Shown one piece after another: positions 1-9,076 of a stretch of 64,000 bases of DNA. The notes under the pieces were generated by a model, which saw only the letters and a program-made list of their open reading frames with translations, did no database searches and was not told the origin of the DNA. The translations under genes and the position numbers were made by a program. How positions within the stretch are numbered: position 1 is the stretch's first letter; every line of letters starts with the position of its first letter. The stretch lies in the NCBI GenBank assembly GCA_963778165.1, contig CAVZTE010000003.1, forward strand, positions 372,001-436,000. Direction: 5' to 3'. Source of the DNA: Bog-756 sp963778165. GTDB lineage: Bacteria > Actinomycetota > Acidimicrobiia > Acidimicrobiales > RAAP-2.

Positions 1-480
1 CTGGGCCTGGTGGTGGTGGCCGGACTGCTGGTGACGGCGGCACTGCTGTGGGCCATCATCGCCATCCTGGGTGAGACGGCCAACGTCACCATCGACCTGG
101 CCGGCGTGATCGGGGTGATCGTCTCCATCGGTATCACCGTCGACTCGTACATCGTCTATTTCGAACGATTAAAAGACGAAGCGCGGGCCGGGCGCACCAT
201 CAGGAGCAGCGTGGACAAGGGATTCGCCAGTGCCTTCCGGACCGTGTTGGCCGCTGACGCCGTGTCGTTCCTGGGTGCCATCGTCCTCTACAAGCTGTCG
301 ACCGGCGACGTCCAGGGCTTTGCCCTGTTCCTCGGCATCTCGACGGTCCTCGACGTCCTGGTGACCTACTTCTTCACCCGCCCGCTGGTCATCCTGCTGG
401 GTCAACGACGCGGGGCCAACGAGACCGGCGCCATGAGCATGGCCCACGGGCTCGGGTCCCAGGTGGCGACGGCATCATGA
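1..480 (+). CDS. secD: SecD protein translocase subunit, C-terminal part
   Basis: This is the 3' end of a gene that begins before the window. SecD works with SecF in the SecDF complex, which uses the proton gradient to pull exported proteins across the membrane after SecYEG/SecA. The visible 159 residues are hydrophobic and carry the conserved late transmembrane block VIGVIVSIGITVDSYIVYFE, with an Asp in the position typical of SecD, then two further membrane segments (about residues 80-130). The reading frame is open from base 1. The stop codon overlaps the secF start as ATGA, so the two are translationally coupled. Confidence 0.93.
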   Translation: MGLVVVAGLLVTAALLWAIIAILGETANVTIDLAGVIGVIVSIGITVDSYIVYFERLKDEARAGRTIRSSVDKGFASAFRTVLAADAVSFLGAIVLYKLSTGDVQGFALFLGISTVLDVLVTYFFTRPLVILLGQRRGANETGAMSMAHGLGSQVATAS

Positions 481-1997
481 GCCCTCGGCGCGGAACGGGC
501 AACGGAAACGGACCCGAGGACACCTCGGCCAACGGCGCGGGGGCCAACGGCAGTGGCGATGGGGTCACCGGGGAGGACCTCGAGCACGAGGAGGCGGCTC
601 TGGAGCTGGAGGAGGAGTTCGAAGAGGAGCTGGCCTTCGCCGCCGAGGAGCAGGACGAGAAGGAGCGGGGCGAGAAGCCCCACAACGTGCTCATCCGCCT
701 CTACCGCGGCGAGACCTCCTTCGACTTCATCGGCCGGCGCAAGATCTGGTTCGCGGCGTCGGCCTTCGTCATCGTGCTGGGCATCATCTCGCTGAGCACC
801 CGCGGCCTCAACCTGGGCATCGACTTCAAGGGCGGCCAGTCCTGGCTGGTGAGCTCCCAGAACCTGACGGTGGCCCAGGCCACGACGGCGGCCGAGTCGG
901 CGGGGGTCACCCAGCCCACCGTGGTCCAGTTGACCAACCAGATCACCCACCAGCGACAGATCCAGGTCACCGCCGACCTCAACTCGAAGCCACTGGCCCA
1001 ACGCCAGGCCATCGAGGTCAAGGTCACCGACGCCATAGCCAAGGCCGCCCACACCACCCCCAACAACGTCAACTACAACGAGGTCGGAGCCACCTGGGGT
1101 CGGGAAGTCACCACCAAGGCCATCCAGGCCCTCATCGTCTTCTTCATCTTGGTGACCATCTACATCTCCATCCGTTTCGAATTCAAGATGGCGGTGGCGG
1201 CCATCGTGGCGGTGTTCCACGACATCTTGGTGACGGTGGGCATCTACTCACTCACCGGCTTCCAGGTGACCCCGGACACGGTGGTGGCCGTGCTGACCGT
1301 GCTGGGCTATTCCCTCTACGACACCGTGGTGGTGTTCGACCGAATACGCGACAACTCCCAGGGGCTCGGGGCGTCGGGTCGAATCACGTACTCGGAGATG
1401 GTCAACCTGTCGATGAACCAGACGCTGGCCCGATCCATCAACACCTCGTTGGTGGCCATCATCCCGGTGCTGTCGGTCCTGGTGATCGGGTCCTTCGTCC
1501 TCGGTGCCACCTCCTTGCAGGACTTCGGACTGGCCCTGGTCATCGGACTGACCAGCGGGGCCTACTCCTCGATCTTCATCGCCTCGCCCCTCCTGGCCTA
1601 TATGAAGGAGCGGGAGCCCCGTTACATCACCATCCGGCAACGTCTGGAAGCCCGGGGGGAACGGGGTACGGCGCTGACCCCGGCCATGGCCGCGGCCATG
1701 GCCGGTGCCGCCGGCGGGAGCGGCCGGGCCTCGGGCAAGGCCCGCAACCAGACCACCGGCGTCATCCGCCCCGGGGCGGCCTCGACCGCCCGCCGGAGCG
1801 GATCGGGCAGCCGGAAGACCGGAGGCGATGTGGCCGTGCCCACGGGGGCGGCTGCTTCGGCCTCGGCCGGGAGCACGCGATCCACCTCCGGCACCAACCG
1901 GGCCGCCTCCGGATCCACCCGACCCGGCGGCACCCGCCCGCCGCCCCGACCCCGGAAGGGCAAGGGCGGGAAGGGCGGGAAGGGAAAGCGCCGCTGA
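477..1997 (+). CDS. secF: SecF protein translocase subunit with long terminal extensions
   Basis: This is the membrane partner of SecD. The core (about residues 65-380) has the first membrane helix followed by the GIDFKGG motif of the SecF periplasmic domain, and later the VLGYSLYDTVVVFDRIRDN block that defines the SecD/SecF membrane region. At 506 residues it is well above the 300-400 usual for SecF. The extra length is a Glu-rich cytoplasmic N-terminus of about 65 residues and a Gly/Ser/Arg/Lys-rich tail of about 110 residues. The ATG start overlaps the secD stop. Identity is secure; the function of the tails is unknown. Confidence 0.95.
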   Translation: MSPRRGTGNGNGPEDTSANGAGANGSGDGVTGEDLEHEEAALELEEEFEEELAFAAEEQDEKERGEKPHNVLIRLYRGETSFDFIGRRKIWFAASAFVIVLGIISLSTRGLNLGIDFKGGQSWLVSSQNLTVAQATTAAESAGVTQPTVVQLTNQITHQRQIQVTADLNSKPLAQRQAIEVKVTDAIAKAAHTTPNNVNYNEVGATWGREVTTKAIQALIVFFILVTIYISIRFEFKMAVAAIVAVFHDILVTVGIYSLTGFQVTPDTVVAVLTVLGYSLYDTVVVFDRIRDNSQGLGASGRITYSEMVNLSMNQTLARSINTSLVAIIPVLSVLVIGSFVLGATSLQDFGLALVIGLTSGAYSSIFIASPLLAYMKEREPRYITIRQRLEARGERGTALTPAMAAAMAGAAGGSGRASGKARNQTTGVIRPGAASTARRSGSGSRKTGGDVAVPTGAAASASAGSTRSTSGTNRAASGSTRPGGTRPPPRPRKGKGGKGGKGKRR

Positions 1998-2014
1998 GCC
2001 GCGGGGCCGTGCGA

Positions 2015-2044
2015 GGTACCGGTTGTCCAGCCCGGACAGGTACC
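2015..2044. promoter_or_regulatory. Interrupted inverted repeat between secF and relA
   Basis: GGTACC occurs at 2015-2020 and 2039-2044, enclosing GTCC and GGAC arms around a 5-nt loop. The result is an interrupted hairpin. It lies just after the secF stop and its right arm overlaps the likely relA -10 box. It could be a terminator for secDF or an operator for relA; there is no T-tract to decide for a terminator. Confidence 0.35.
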
Positions 2045-2046
2045 CT
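2041..2046 (+). promoter_or_regulatory. Likely -10 box of a leaderless relA promoter
   Basis: TACCCT ends 6 nt before the relA ATG at 2053. A start site about 7 nt downstream of the box would put the first transcribed base at the A of the ATG. The same spacing recurs at many other first genes in this window. There is no convincing -35 element. Confidence 0.5.
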
Positions 2047-2052
2047 TTAAGG

Positions 2053-4558
2053 ATGGCTCTGGCCACTCCGTACCCCGCAGAGGGAACCGTCCCCGAAGGC
2101 AGCGAGTATGTTGCCGGGTCCTCGCTGCCGGAGGCCGAAGCAGCCCTGCTGATACCGGTACTCCACGCCTTCCTGCGCCGTCACCCCGGTGATGACACCT
2201 CGCTGATGGTACGGGCGGCGGAGACCGCCACCGTGGCCCACGCCGGCCAGCTGCGGCGGTCGGGCGAGCCCTACATCACCCACCCCATCGCCGTGGCCGG
2301 CATCGTGGCCGACCTGGGCCTGGACGCCCAGACGGTGGCGGCCGCCCTCCTCCACGACGCCGTGGAGGACACCGGGGTCACCAACGAGATCATCGACCGC
2401 GACTTCGGTCCGGCGGTGGCCCTGATCGTCGACGGGGTGACCAAGCTCGACCGCCTCCAGTTCGACTCGAAGGAGGCCCAACAGGCCGCCACCGTGCGCA
2501 AGATGCTGGTGGCCATGGCCAACGACTGGCGGGTCCTGATCATCAAGCTGGCCGACCGGTTGCACAACATGCGGACCCTGTCGGTCATGCCCGAGTGGAA
2601 GCAGCGCCGCACGGCGCAGGAGACCCTGGACATCTACGCCCCGCTGGCCCACCGGCTCGGCATCCAGGAGGTCAAGTGGCAGCTGGAGGACCTGGCCTTT
2701 GCCACCCTCCACCCCAAGCGCTACGCCGAGATCGAGCAGATGGTGGCCAGTCGCGCCCCGCTGCGTGACGAGTTCCTGGCCCGGGTGCTGGTCTCGGCCC
2801 GTGAGCGGATGGCCGCCAGCGGGCGTCACCGCCGAGGTCACCGGTCGCCCCAAGCACCTGTGGAGCATCTACGAGAAGATGGTGGTGCGGGGCAAGGAGT
2901 TCGACGATCTCTTCGACCTGGTGGGCATCCGGGTCATCGTGGAGTCGGAGAAGGACTGCTGGGCGGCCCTGGGCTCCATCCATGCCATCTGGCCCCCGGT
3001 GCAGGGCCGGTTCAAGGACTACATCAACTCGCCCAAGTTCAACCTCTACCAGTCGCTGCACACCACGGTCATCGGCCTCGACGGCAAGCCCATCGAGGTG
3101 CAGGTGCGGACCCACGAGATGCACCGGCGGGCCGAGTACGGCATCGCCGCCCACTGGGGGTACAAGGAGAACCCGGTCCGCCCGGAGCGGTCCGGTGCTC
3201 AAGCCGGGCCCACCGGATCCTCCTCCAAGCAGGGCAAGGACGGAGCTGCCACCAAGGGCCGGGGGAGCAAGGCCTCCAAGGCCTCCACCCGGCCGGCCTC
3301 CCTCGATGGCGGCAAGCCCGACGGGGCCAAGCGGGGATCGACCGTCACCGCCGCCCAGCGGGCCGAGCTGGCCGAGCGGGATCGTCGGGCCGAGCGCCTG
3401 GCCCTGGCCAGGGAGACCTCGTCGACCACGGCCGAGATCGAGTGGATGCAGCGGATCGTCGACTTCCAGAACGAGACCACCGACCCCATCGAGTTCCTGG
3501 AGGCCCTCAAACTCGACCTCGAAGAGGACGAGGTCTACGTGTTTACTCCCAAGGGCAAGGTCATCGCCCTCACCGCCAACGCCACCCCGGTGGACTTCGC
3601 CTACGCCATCCACACCGAAGTCGGGCACCGCTGCATCGGAGCCAAGGTCAACGGGCGCCTGGTGCCGTTGGACACCCGTCTCAGCTCGGCCGACACCGTG
3701 GAGATCTTCACCTCCAAGGCGCCCACCGCCGGCCCCTCCCGCGACTGGCTGGGCATGGTGGCCTCCTCCCGGGCCCGCAGCAAGATCCGGCAGTGGTTCT
3801 CCCGCGAACGGCGGGAGGACGCCATCGAGGTCGGTCGCGACGAGCTGAACAAGGAGCTGCGGCGGGAGGGCCTGCCGGTCCAGAAGCTGGCCTCCGAGCA
3901 CGCCCTCTCGGACCTGGCCACCGCCATGAACTACGCCGACCTCGATGCCCTGCATGCGGCCATCGGCGACAACCGGGTGTCGGCCCGGGCCGTGGCCCAG
4001 CGGGTCCTGCGGGACCTGCGCGGCGGGGTGTACGAGGAGCAGCTCCCGGTCACCGCCCGCCAGCAGCCCACCGCCCCCCGGCCCGGGCGGGGCTCGGCCG
4101 TCGGCGTGTACGTCGAGGGCCTCGACGACCTCATGGTGCGGCTGTCCCGTTGCTGCACCCCGGTCCCCGGGGACGAGATCGTGGGCTTCGTGACCCGGGG
4201 GCGCGGCGTCTCGGTCCACCGGGCCGACTGCGCCAACGCCGCCTCGCTGGCCAGCCGGTCGCGGGAGCGCCTCATCGAGGTGGAGTGGGACCACCGCTCG
4301 TCGGGGGTCTTCGTGGCCACCATCGAGGTGGTGGCCATCGACCGCTCACGGCTCCTCACCGATGTCACCAAGGTGGTCTCCGAGCACCACCTCAACATCG
4401 TGAGTGCCAACACCCAGACCGACCCCGATCGCATCAGCCGGATGCGCTTCGACGTGGAGCTGGCCGACCCGGCCCATCTGGAGTCGGTCCTCAACCTGAT
4501 CCGGCACCTCGACGCGGTCTACGACGTCTACCGCATCCTCCCCGGCAAGAAGGACTGA
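2053..4558 (+). CDS. relA: RelA/SpoT-type (p)ppGpp synthetase/hydrolase, one frameshift
   Basis: This is a bifunctional stringent-response enzyme that makes and degrades (p)ppGpp. Domains in order are: HD hydrolase (about residues 55-200, with LLHDAVEDTG), synthetase (about 255-370, with RPKHLWSIYEKM and YQSLHTTVIG), TGS (about 490-560), a conserved Cys segment LSRCCTPVPGDEIVGF, and a C-terminal ACT domain. The reading frame breaks near 2822. Removing one G from GGG joins MAASG to VTAEVTGRPKHL, exactly the family sequence, and gives about 834 residues, a normal length. I treat the break as a sequence error. Bifunctionality is inferred from the intact HD motif. hisS follows 7 nt downstream. 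Confidence 0.9.
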
Positions 4559-4565
4559 GCCCCCG

Positions 4566-5834
4566 GTGTCCGACGAGCCCCTGGTAGCGCGCGCCCCGAG
4601 TGGCACCCACGACGTGCTGTGGCCCGAGTCGACCCGGTGGGAGGCCCTCATCGCCGCCTTCGCCGATCAGGTCGAGCGGGCCGGGTACGGCCTGGCCCAC
4701 ACCCCCTTGTTCGAGGACGTCCGGGTGTTCCGCCGGGGGATCGGCGAGGGCAGCGACGTGGTGGGCAAGGAGATGTACCAGTTCGAAGACCGGGGCGGCC
4801 GGGTCCTGGCCCTCCGGCCCGAAGGGACGGCCTCCCTGGTGCGGGCCTTCGTCCAGCACCGGCCGCCGGTGCCCTGGATGGCCTGGTACGTGACCCCGGC
4901 CTTCCGCTATGAGCGGCCCCAGGCCGGCCGGTACCGCCAGCACCACCAGCTGGGGGTGGAGGCCCTGGGCACCCCCGACCCCGATCTGGACGCCGAGGTC
5001 ATCTCCCTGGCCGACGGGTTCTTCTCCTCGCTGGGGCTCACGGCCTATGAGCTCCGGATCAACTCCATGGGCGATGAGGTGTGCCGTCCGGGCTACCTCG
5101 AGTTGCTGTCGGCGTACCTGGCCGAGCGTCGGGACCAGCTCTGCCCCGAGCACGTCGACCGGCTGGAGGCCAACCCGCTGCGGGTCCTCGACTGCAAGCG
5201 CCCGGAGTGCCGGGCCGCCACCGAGGACGCCCCCCGATTGATCGACCACCTGTGCGATCCGTGCCGGGAGCACTTCCAGCGGGTGTGCCAGGGGCTGGAC
5301 GCCCTGGGGGTCCGGTACCGCTTCGACCACCGGTTGGTGCGGGGATTCGACTACTACACCCGGACCACCTTCGAGTTCGCCTCGGAGGCCCTGGAGTCGG
5401 CGCAGAACGGCATCGGCGGGGGCGGTCGCTACGACGGCCTGGTGGAGATGCTCGGGGGACCCCCGACCCCGGGGATCGGCTTCGGGATCGGGATCGAGCG
5501 GCTCCTGCTGGCCTGCGACGCCGAGGGGGTGTTCGGGGTGGACCCGGCCGTACCCGACGCCTTCGTGGTCGACGTGACCGGGGGCCAGGCCGCCCGGGAC
5601 ATCACCGCCGAGCTCCGTGGTGCCGGCCTGCGGGCCCAACGGGCCTTCGACGACCGGTCGATGAAGTCCCAGATGAAGTCGGCCGACAAGTCCGGGGCCC
5701 GGGTGGCCCTCATCGTGAGGGCCGAGGAGCTGGCAGCGGGTACGGTGTCCGTGCGACCCATGCGGGGAACCGGGGAGCAACGGACTGTGCTGCGCTCCGA
5801 GGTGGTAGACGCTGTTCGTGACCAGGCCGGGTGA
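4566..5834 (+). CDS. hisS: Histidine--tRNA ligase
   Basis: This class II aminoacyl-tRNA synthetase charges tRNA-His. At 422 residues it has the normal length. Motif 2 is visible as PAFRYERPQAGRYRQHHQLG, the histidine-binding loop as LVRGFDYYTRTTFEF, and the Gly-rich motif 3 region as GGRYDGLVEMLGG with GFGIGIERL. The last 90 residues form the anticodon-binding domain. The start is GTG, 7 nt after relA, so the two are probably co-transcribed. Confidence 0.96.
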   Translation: MSDEPLVARAPSGTHDVLWPESTRWEALIAAFADQVERAGYGLAHTPLFEDVRVFRRGIGEGSDVVGKEMYQFEDRGGRVLALRPEGTASLVRAFVQHRPPVPWMAWYVTPAFRYERPQAGRYRQHHQLGVEALGTPDPDLDAEVISLADGFFSSLGLTAYELRINSMGDEVCRPGYLELLSAYLAERRDQLCPEHVDRLEANPLRVLDCKRPECRAATEDAPRLIDHLCDPCREHFQRVCQGLDALGVRYRFDHRLVRGFDYYTRTTFEFASEALESAQNGIGGGGRYDGLVEMLGGPPTPGIGFGIGIERLLLACDAEGVFGVDPAVPDAFVVDVTGGQAARDITAELRGAGLRAQRAFDDRSMKSQMKSADKSGARVALIVRAEELAAGTVSVRPMRGTGEQRTVLRSEVVDAVRDQAG

Positions 5835-5928
5835 CCGGCCAGGGGCGACGGAGCCCAGCCGCTCAACCGTGTAGCCCCGGGTCTGTGACCGGACCCCCAC
5901 CTGAACCCTGCACCCGAAAGGAACCGCT

Positions 5929-7710
5929 GTGACCGTCTCCCCCCAGTCGAGCGAGGCCACGTCGATGCGCACCCGGCTGTGCGGGACCGTCGGCGTAGCG
6001 GACGTGGGCTCCGAGGTCACGGTGTGCGGTTGGGTGGCCAAGCGGCGGGAGCACGGCGAGCACCTGGCCTTCGTCGATGTCCGCGACCACACCGGCATCG
6101 TCCAGTGCGTGGTGCCGGGCACCGTGGACGTGCGCAGCGAGTACGTGGTGGCCGTCACCGGGGTCATCCGCCACCGGCCCGAGGGCACCACCAACCCCGA
6201 GCTGCCTACCGGCGAGGTCGAGATCGGCGAGTGCCAGGTCACCATCCTCAATACCGCCGAGCCGCCTCCCCTGGCCGTCGACGACCGGACCGAGGTCGAC
6301 GAGGTGGTGCGGTTGAAGTACCGCTACGTCGACCTGCGCCGGCCCCGGATGCAGGCCAATCTCCGTCTGCGGGCCACCGTGAACGCCGCCCTGCGGGCCG
6401 CCATGGTGGACCAGGGGTTCATCGAGGTGGAGACCCCCTTGCTGTGGGCCCCGACCCCCGAGGGCGCCCGGGAGTTCACCGTGCCCAGCCGCCTCAACCG
6501 GGGCACCTCCTATGTGCTGCCCCAGAGCCCGCAGCTGGCCAAGCAGCTGCTGATGGTGGCCGGGATGGACCGGTACTTCCAGATCGCCCGCTGCCTGCGG
6601 GACGAGGATCTCCGTGCCGACCGCCAGTTCGAATTCTCCCAGTTGGACGTGGAGGCCTCCTTCGTGAGCCAGGAGGACGTGCTCGACTTCGTGTCCGTGG
6701 CCGTGGTGGACGCGGCCGAGGCGGCCACCGGCGAGCGCCCGCCGGACATCCCGAGGATCACCTGGGCCGAGGCCATCGACCGGTACGGCACCGACAAGCC
6801 CGATGTGCGCTTCGGCATGGAGCTGATCGACCTGTCGCCTCTCTTCGACGGCACCGAGGTCCGGGCCTTCCAGGCACCGTGCGTGAAGGCGCTCCTCCTG
6901 GAGGGGGGCGCCTCGTTGACCCGGTCCAAGCTGGACAACCTGGTCGACCGGGCCAAAGAGCTCGGCGCCGCAGGGCTGGCGTGGTTCCGGGTCACCGCCG
7001 GTGGGGAGGAGCCCGGCTCGGGTTCGGGCCCGGCCCTCGAGTCACCGCTCGTCCGGTTCCTCTCGGATGAGGAGCAGTCCGGCCTCCTCGGCGTGACCGG
7101 GGCCTCGGCCGGCGACCTCATCGTGGTGGTGGCCGACCAGTACCGGTTGGCCTGCACCATCCTGGGCCAGCTCCGGGTGGAGCTGGGTGGACGGCCGGTC
7201 AGCGAAGGGCCCTACCGGTACCTGTGGGTGATGGACTTCCCCATGTTCGACGGGGTGGACAGCGAGGGGAACCCGGTGGCCGCCCACCATCCCTTCACCA
7301 TGCCCCACCCCGACGACCTCGACCGTCTGGAGTCCGACCCCGCCTCGGTCCGGGCCCAAGCCTACGACCTGGTCCTCAACGGTTGGGAGCTGGGCTCGGG
7401 CAGCGTTCGTATCCACCGGGCCGACATCCAGAGCCGGGTGTTCTCGGTCTTGGGCATCAGTGACGAGGAGGCGGCCTCCCGGTTCGGCTTCCTGCTCGGA
7501 GCGTTCCGCTTCGGTGCCCCGCCCCACGCCGGGTTCGCCGTGGGCATCGACCGGCTGGTGGCCATCTTCGCCGGCGAGGACAGCATCCGCGAGGTCATCG
7601 CCTTCCCGAAGACCCAATCCGGATCGGATCCGATGACCGGTGCCCCCAAGCCCTTGGCGCCTTCCGTGTTGGCCGACCTGGGCCTCCAACTGATTCCGAT
7701 CAAGGACTGA
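5929..7710 (+). CDS. aspS: Aspartate--tRNA ligase
   Basis: This class IIb synthetase has the bacterial-type architecture over 593 residues: OB-fold anticodon domain (about 15-110), catalytic core, an inserted GAD domain (about 290-410), and the bacterial C-terminal signature IAFPKTQSGSDPMTG. Motif 2 is seen as FQIARCLRDEDLRADRQ. The GTG start is preceded by AAAGGA at 5917-5922 with a 6-nt gap, so unlike many neighbours it has a clear ribosome-binding site. Whether it also charges tRNA-Asn cannot be told from this window. Confidence 0.96.
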   Translation: MTVSPQSSEATSMRTRLCGTVGVADVGSEVTVCGWVAKRREHGEHLAFVDVRDHTGIVQCVVPGTVDVRSEYVVAVTGVIRHRPEGTTNPELPTGEVEIGECQVTILNTAEPPPLAVDDRTEVDEVVRLKYRYVDLRRPRMQANLRLRATVNAALRAAMVDQGFIEVETPLLWAPTPEGAREFTVPSRLNRGTSYVLPQSPQLAKQLLMVAGMDRYFQIARCLRDEDLRADRQFEFSQLDVEASFVSQEDVLDFVSVAVVDAAEAATGERPPDIPRITWAEAIDRYGTDKPDVRFGMELIDLSPLFDGTEVRAFQAPCVKALLLEGGASLTRSKLDNLVDRAKELGAAGLAWFRVTAGGEEPGSGSGPALESPLVRFLSDEEQSGLLGVTGASAGDLIVVVADQYRLACTILGQLRVELGGRPVSEGPYRYLWVMDFPMFDGVDSEGNPVAAHHPFTMPHPDDLDRLESDPASVRAQAYDLVLNGWELGSGSVRIHRADIQSRVFSVLGISDEEAASRFGFLLGAFRFGAPPHAGFAVGIDRLVAIFAGEDSIREVIAFPKTQSGSDPMTGAPKPLAPSVLADLGLQLIPIKD

Positions 7711-7720
7711 GCAGTTCGGC

Positions 7721-9076
7721 GTGGCCGGTGACGACCTCTTCTCCGGCGCGGCCGCCGAGCGCCTGTCGGCCCGGGCCCCTCTGGCGGCCCGGATGCGGCC
7801 CCGGACCCTGGACGACATCGTGGGCCAGTCCCACCTGGTGGGCCCGGGCGCACCGCTGCGGGCCCTGATCGAGTCGGACCGGCTGACCTCGGCCATCCTG
7901 TGGGGGCCTCCGGGAACCGGCAAGACCACCCTGGCATCGGTGCTGGCCACCACCTCGCACAAGCACTTCGTCCCGCTCTCGGCGGTGAGCGCCGGGGTCA
8001 AGGATGTGCGCGAGGTGGTGGAAGGGGCCCGCCGGCTGCTGGGTGAGCAGGGCCGGGGCACCATCTTGTTCCTCGACGAGGTGCACCGGTTCAACCGGTC
8101 CCAGCAGGACGCGCTGCTCCCCTCGGTGGAGGAGGGCCTCTTGGTGCTGGTGGGGGCCACCACCGAGAACCCCTTCTTCGAGGTCAACGCCCCGCTGCTG
8201 TCGCGGTCCACATTGTGGCGTCTCGAGCCCCTGAGCGCCGAGGACCTGACCGAGGTGGTGGCCCGGGGGCTGCGGGCGGAGGGGGCCAGCGCCGAGCCCG
8301 ATGCCGTGGCCGCTCTGGTGGGCTTGGCCGACGGCGACGCCCGCGCCGTGCTCACCACGCTGGAAGTGGCCCTGGCCCTGGCCGGCGACCGCCCGGTGAC
8401 GCTGGAGGACGTGGAGCGGGCCCGCCACTCGCGGCTCCACCACTACGGCGAGGACGATCACTACGACCAGGTGAGCGCCTTCATCAAATCGATCCGGGGA
8501 TCCGACCCCGACGCCGGGCTGTACTGGTTGGCCCGGATGCTGGAGTCCGGGGAGGATGCCCGCTTCATCGCCCGGCGCCTGGTCATCCTGGCCAGCGAGG
8601 ACATCGGCGAGGCCGATCCGCTGGCCCTGGTGGTAGCGGACGCCGCGGCCCGGGCCGTGGAGTTCGTGGGGCTTCCCGAGGCCCAACTCAACCTGGCCCA
8701 GGCCGTGGTGCACCTGGCCACCTCCCCCAAGTCCAACCGGGTGACCGTGGCCCTGGGGCTGGCCCAGCAGGACGTCCGCCAGGGCCCCCGGGGTGACGTG
8801 CCCGGGCACCTGCGTGACGCCCACTACCGGAGCGCGGCCTCCATCGGCCACGGCCAGGGGTACGTCTACCCGCACGACCGGCCTGACGCCTTCGTCGAGC
8901 AGCAGTACCGCCCGGACGAGCTCGTCGGCCACCGGTACTACGAGCCTAGCGACCGGGGTCACGAGGCTGTGCTCTCGGAGCGACTGCGAGGCTGGCGCGG
9001 GCTGCCTGCCGAGGAGCCCGAGGACGCCGGCCCACCGGGGTCGAAGGCCGGTGTGAACGAAGATGGTGAAGACTGA
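7721..9076 (+). CDS. rarA: Replication-associated recombination protein A (AAA+ ATPase)
   Basis: This is a RarA/MgsA family clamp-loader-like ATPase that acts at stalled replication forks. It has Walker A GPPGTGKTT (residues about 67-75), Walker B FLDEVHR (about 118) and the family sequence VSAGVKDVREVVE. The C-terminal half has the tetramerisation block with LYWLARMLESGEDARFIARR. At 451 residues it is of normal length. It begins with GTG 11 nt after aspS. Its 3' end overlaps the following peptidase gene if that gene starts at 9063. Confidence 0.95.
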   Translation: MAGDDLFSGAAAERLSARAPLAARMRPRTLDDIVGQSHLVGPGAPLRALIESDRLTSAILWGPPGTGKTTLASVLATTSHKHFVPLSAVSAGVKDVREVVEGARRLLGEQGRGTILFLDEVHRFNRSQQDALLPSVEEGLLVLVGATTENPFFEVNAPLLSRSTLWRLEPLSAEDLTEVVARGLRAEGASAEPDAVAALVGLADGDARAVLTTLEVALALAGDRPVTLEDVERARHSRLHHYGEDDHYDQVSAFIKSIRGSDPDAGLYWLARMLESGEDARFIARRLVILASEDIGEADPLALVVADAAARAVEFVGLPEAQLNLAQAVVHLATSPKSNRVTVALGLAQQDVRQGPRGDVPGHLRDAHYRSAASIGHGQGYVYPHDRPDAFVEQQYRPDELVGHRYYEPSDRGHEAVLSERLRGWRGLPAEEPEDAGPPGSKAGVNEDGED

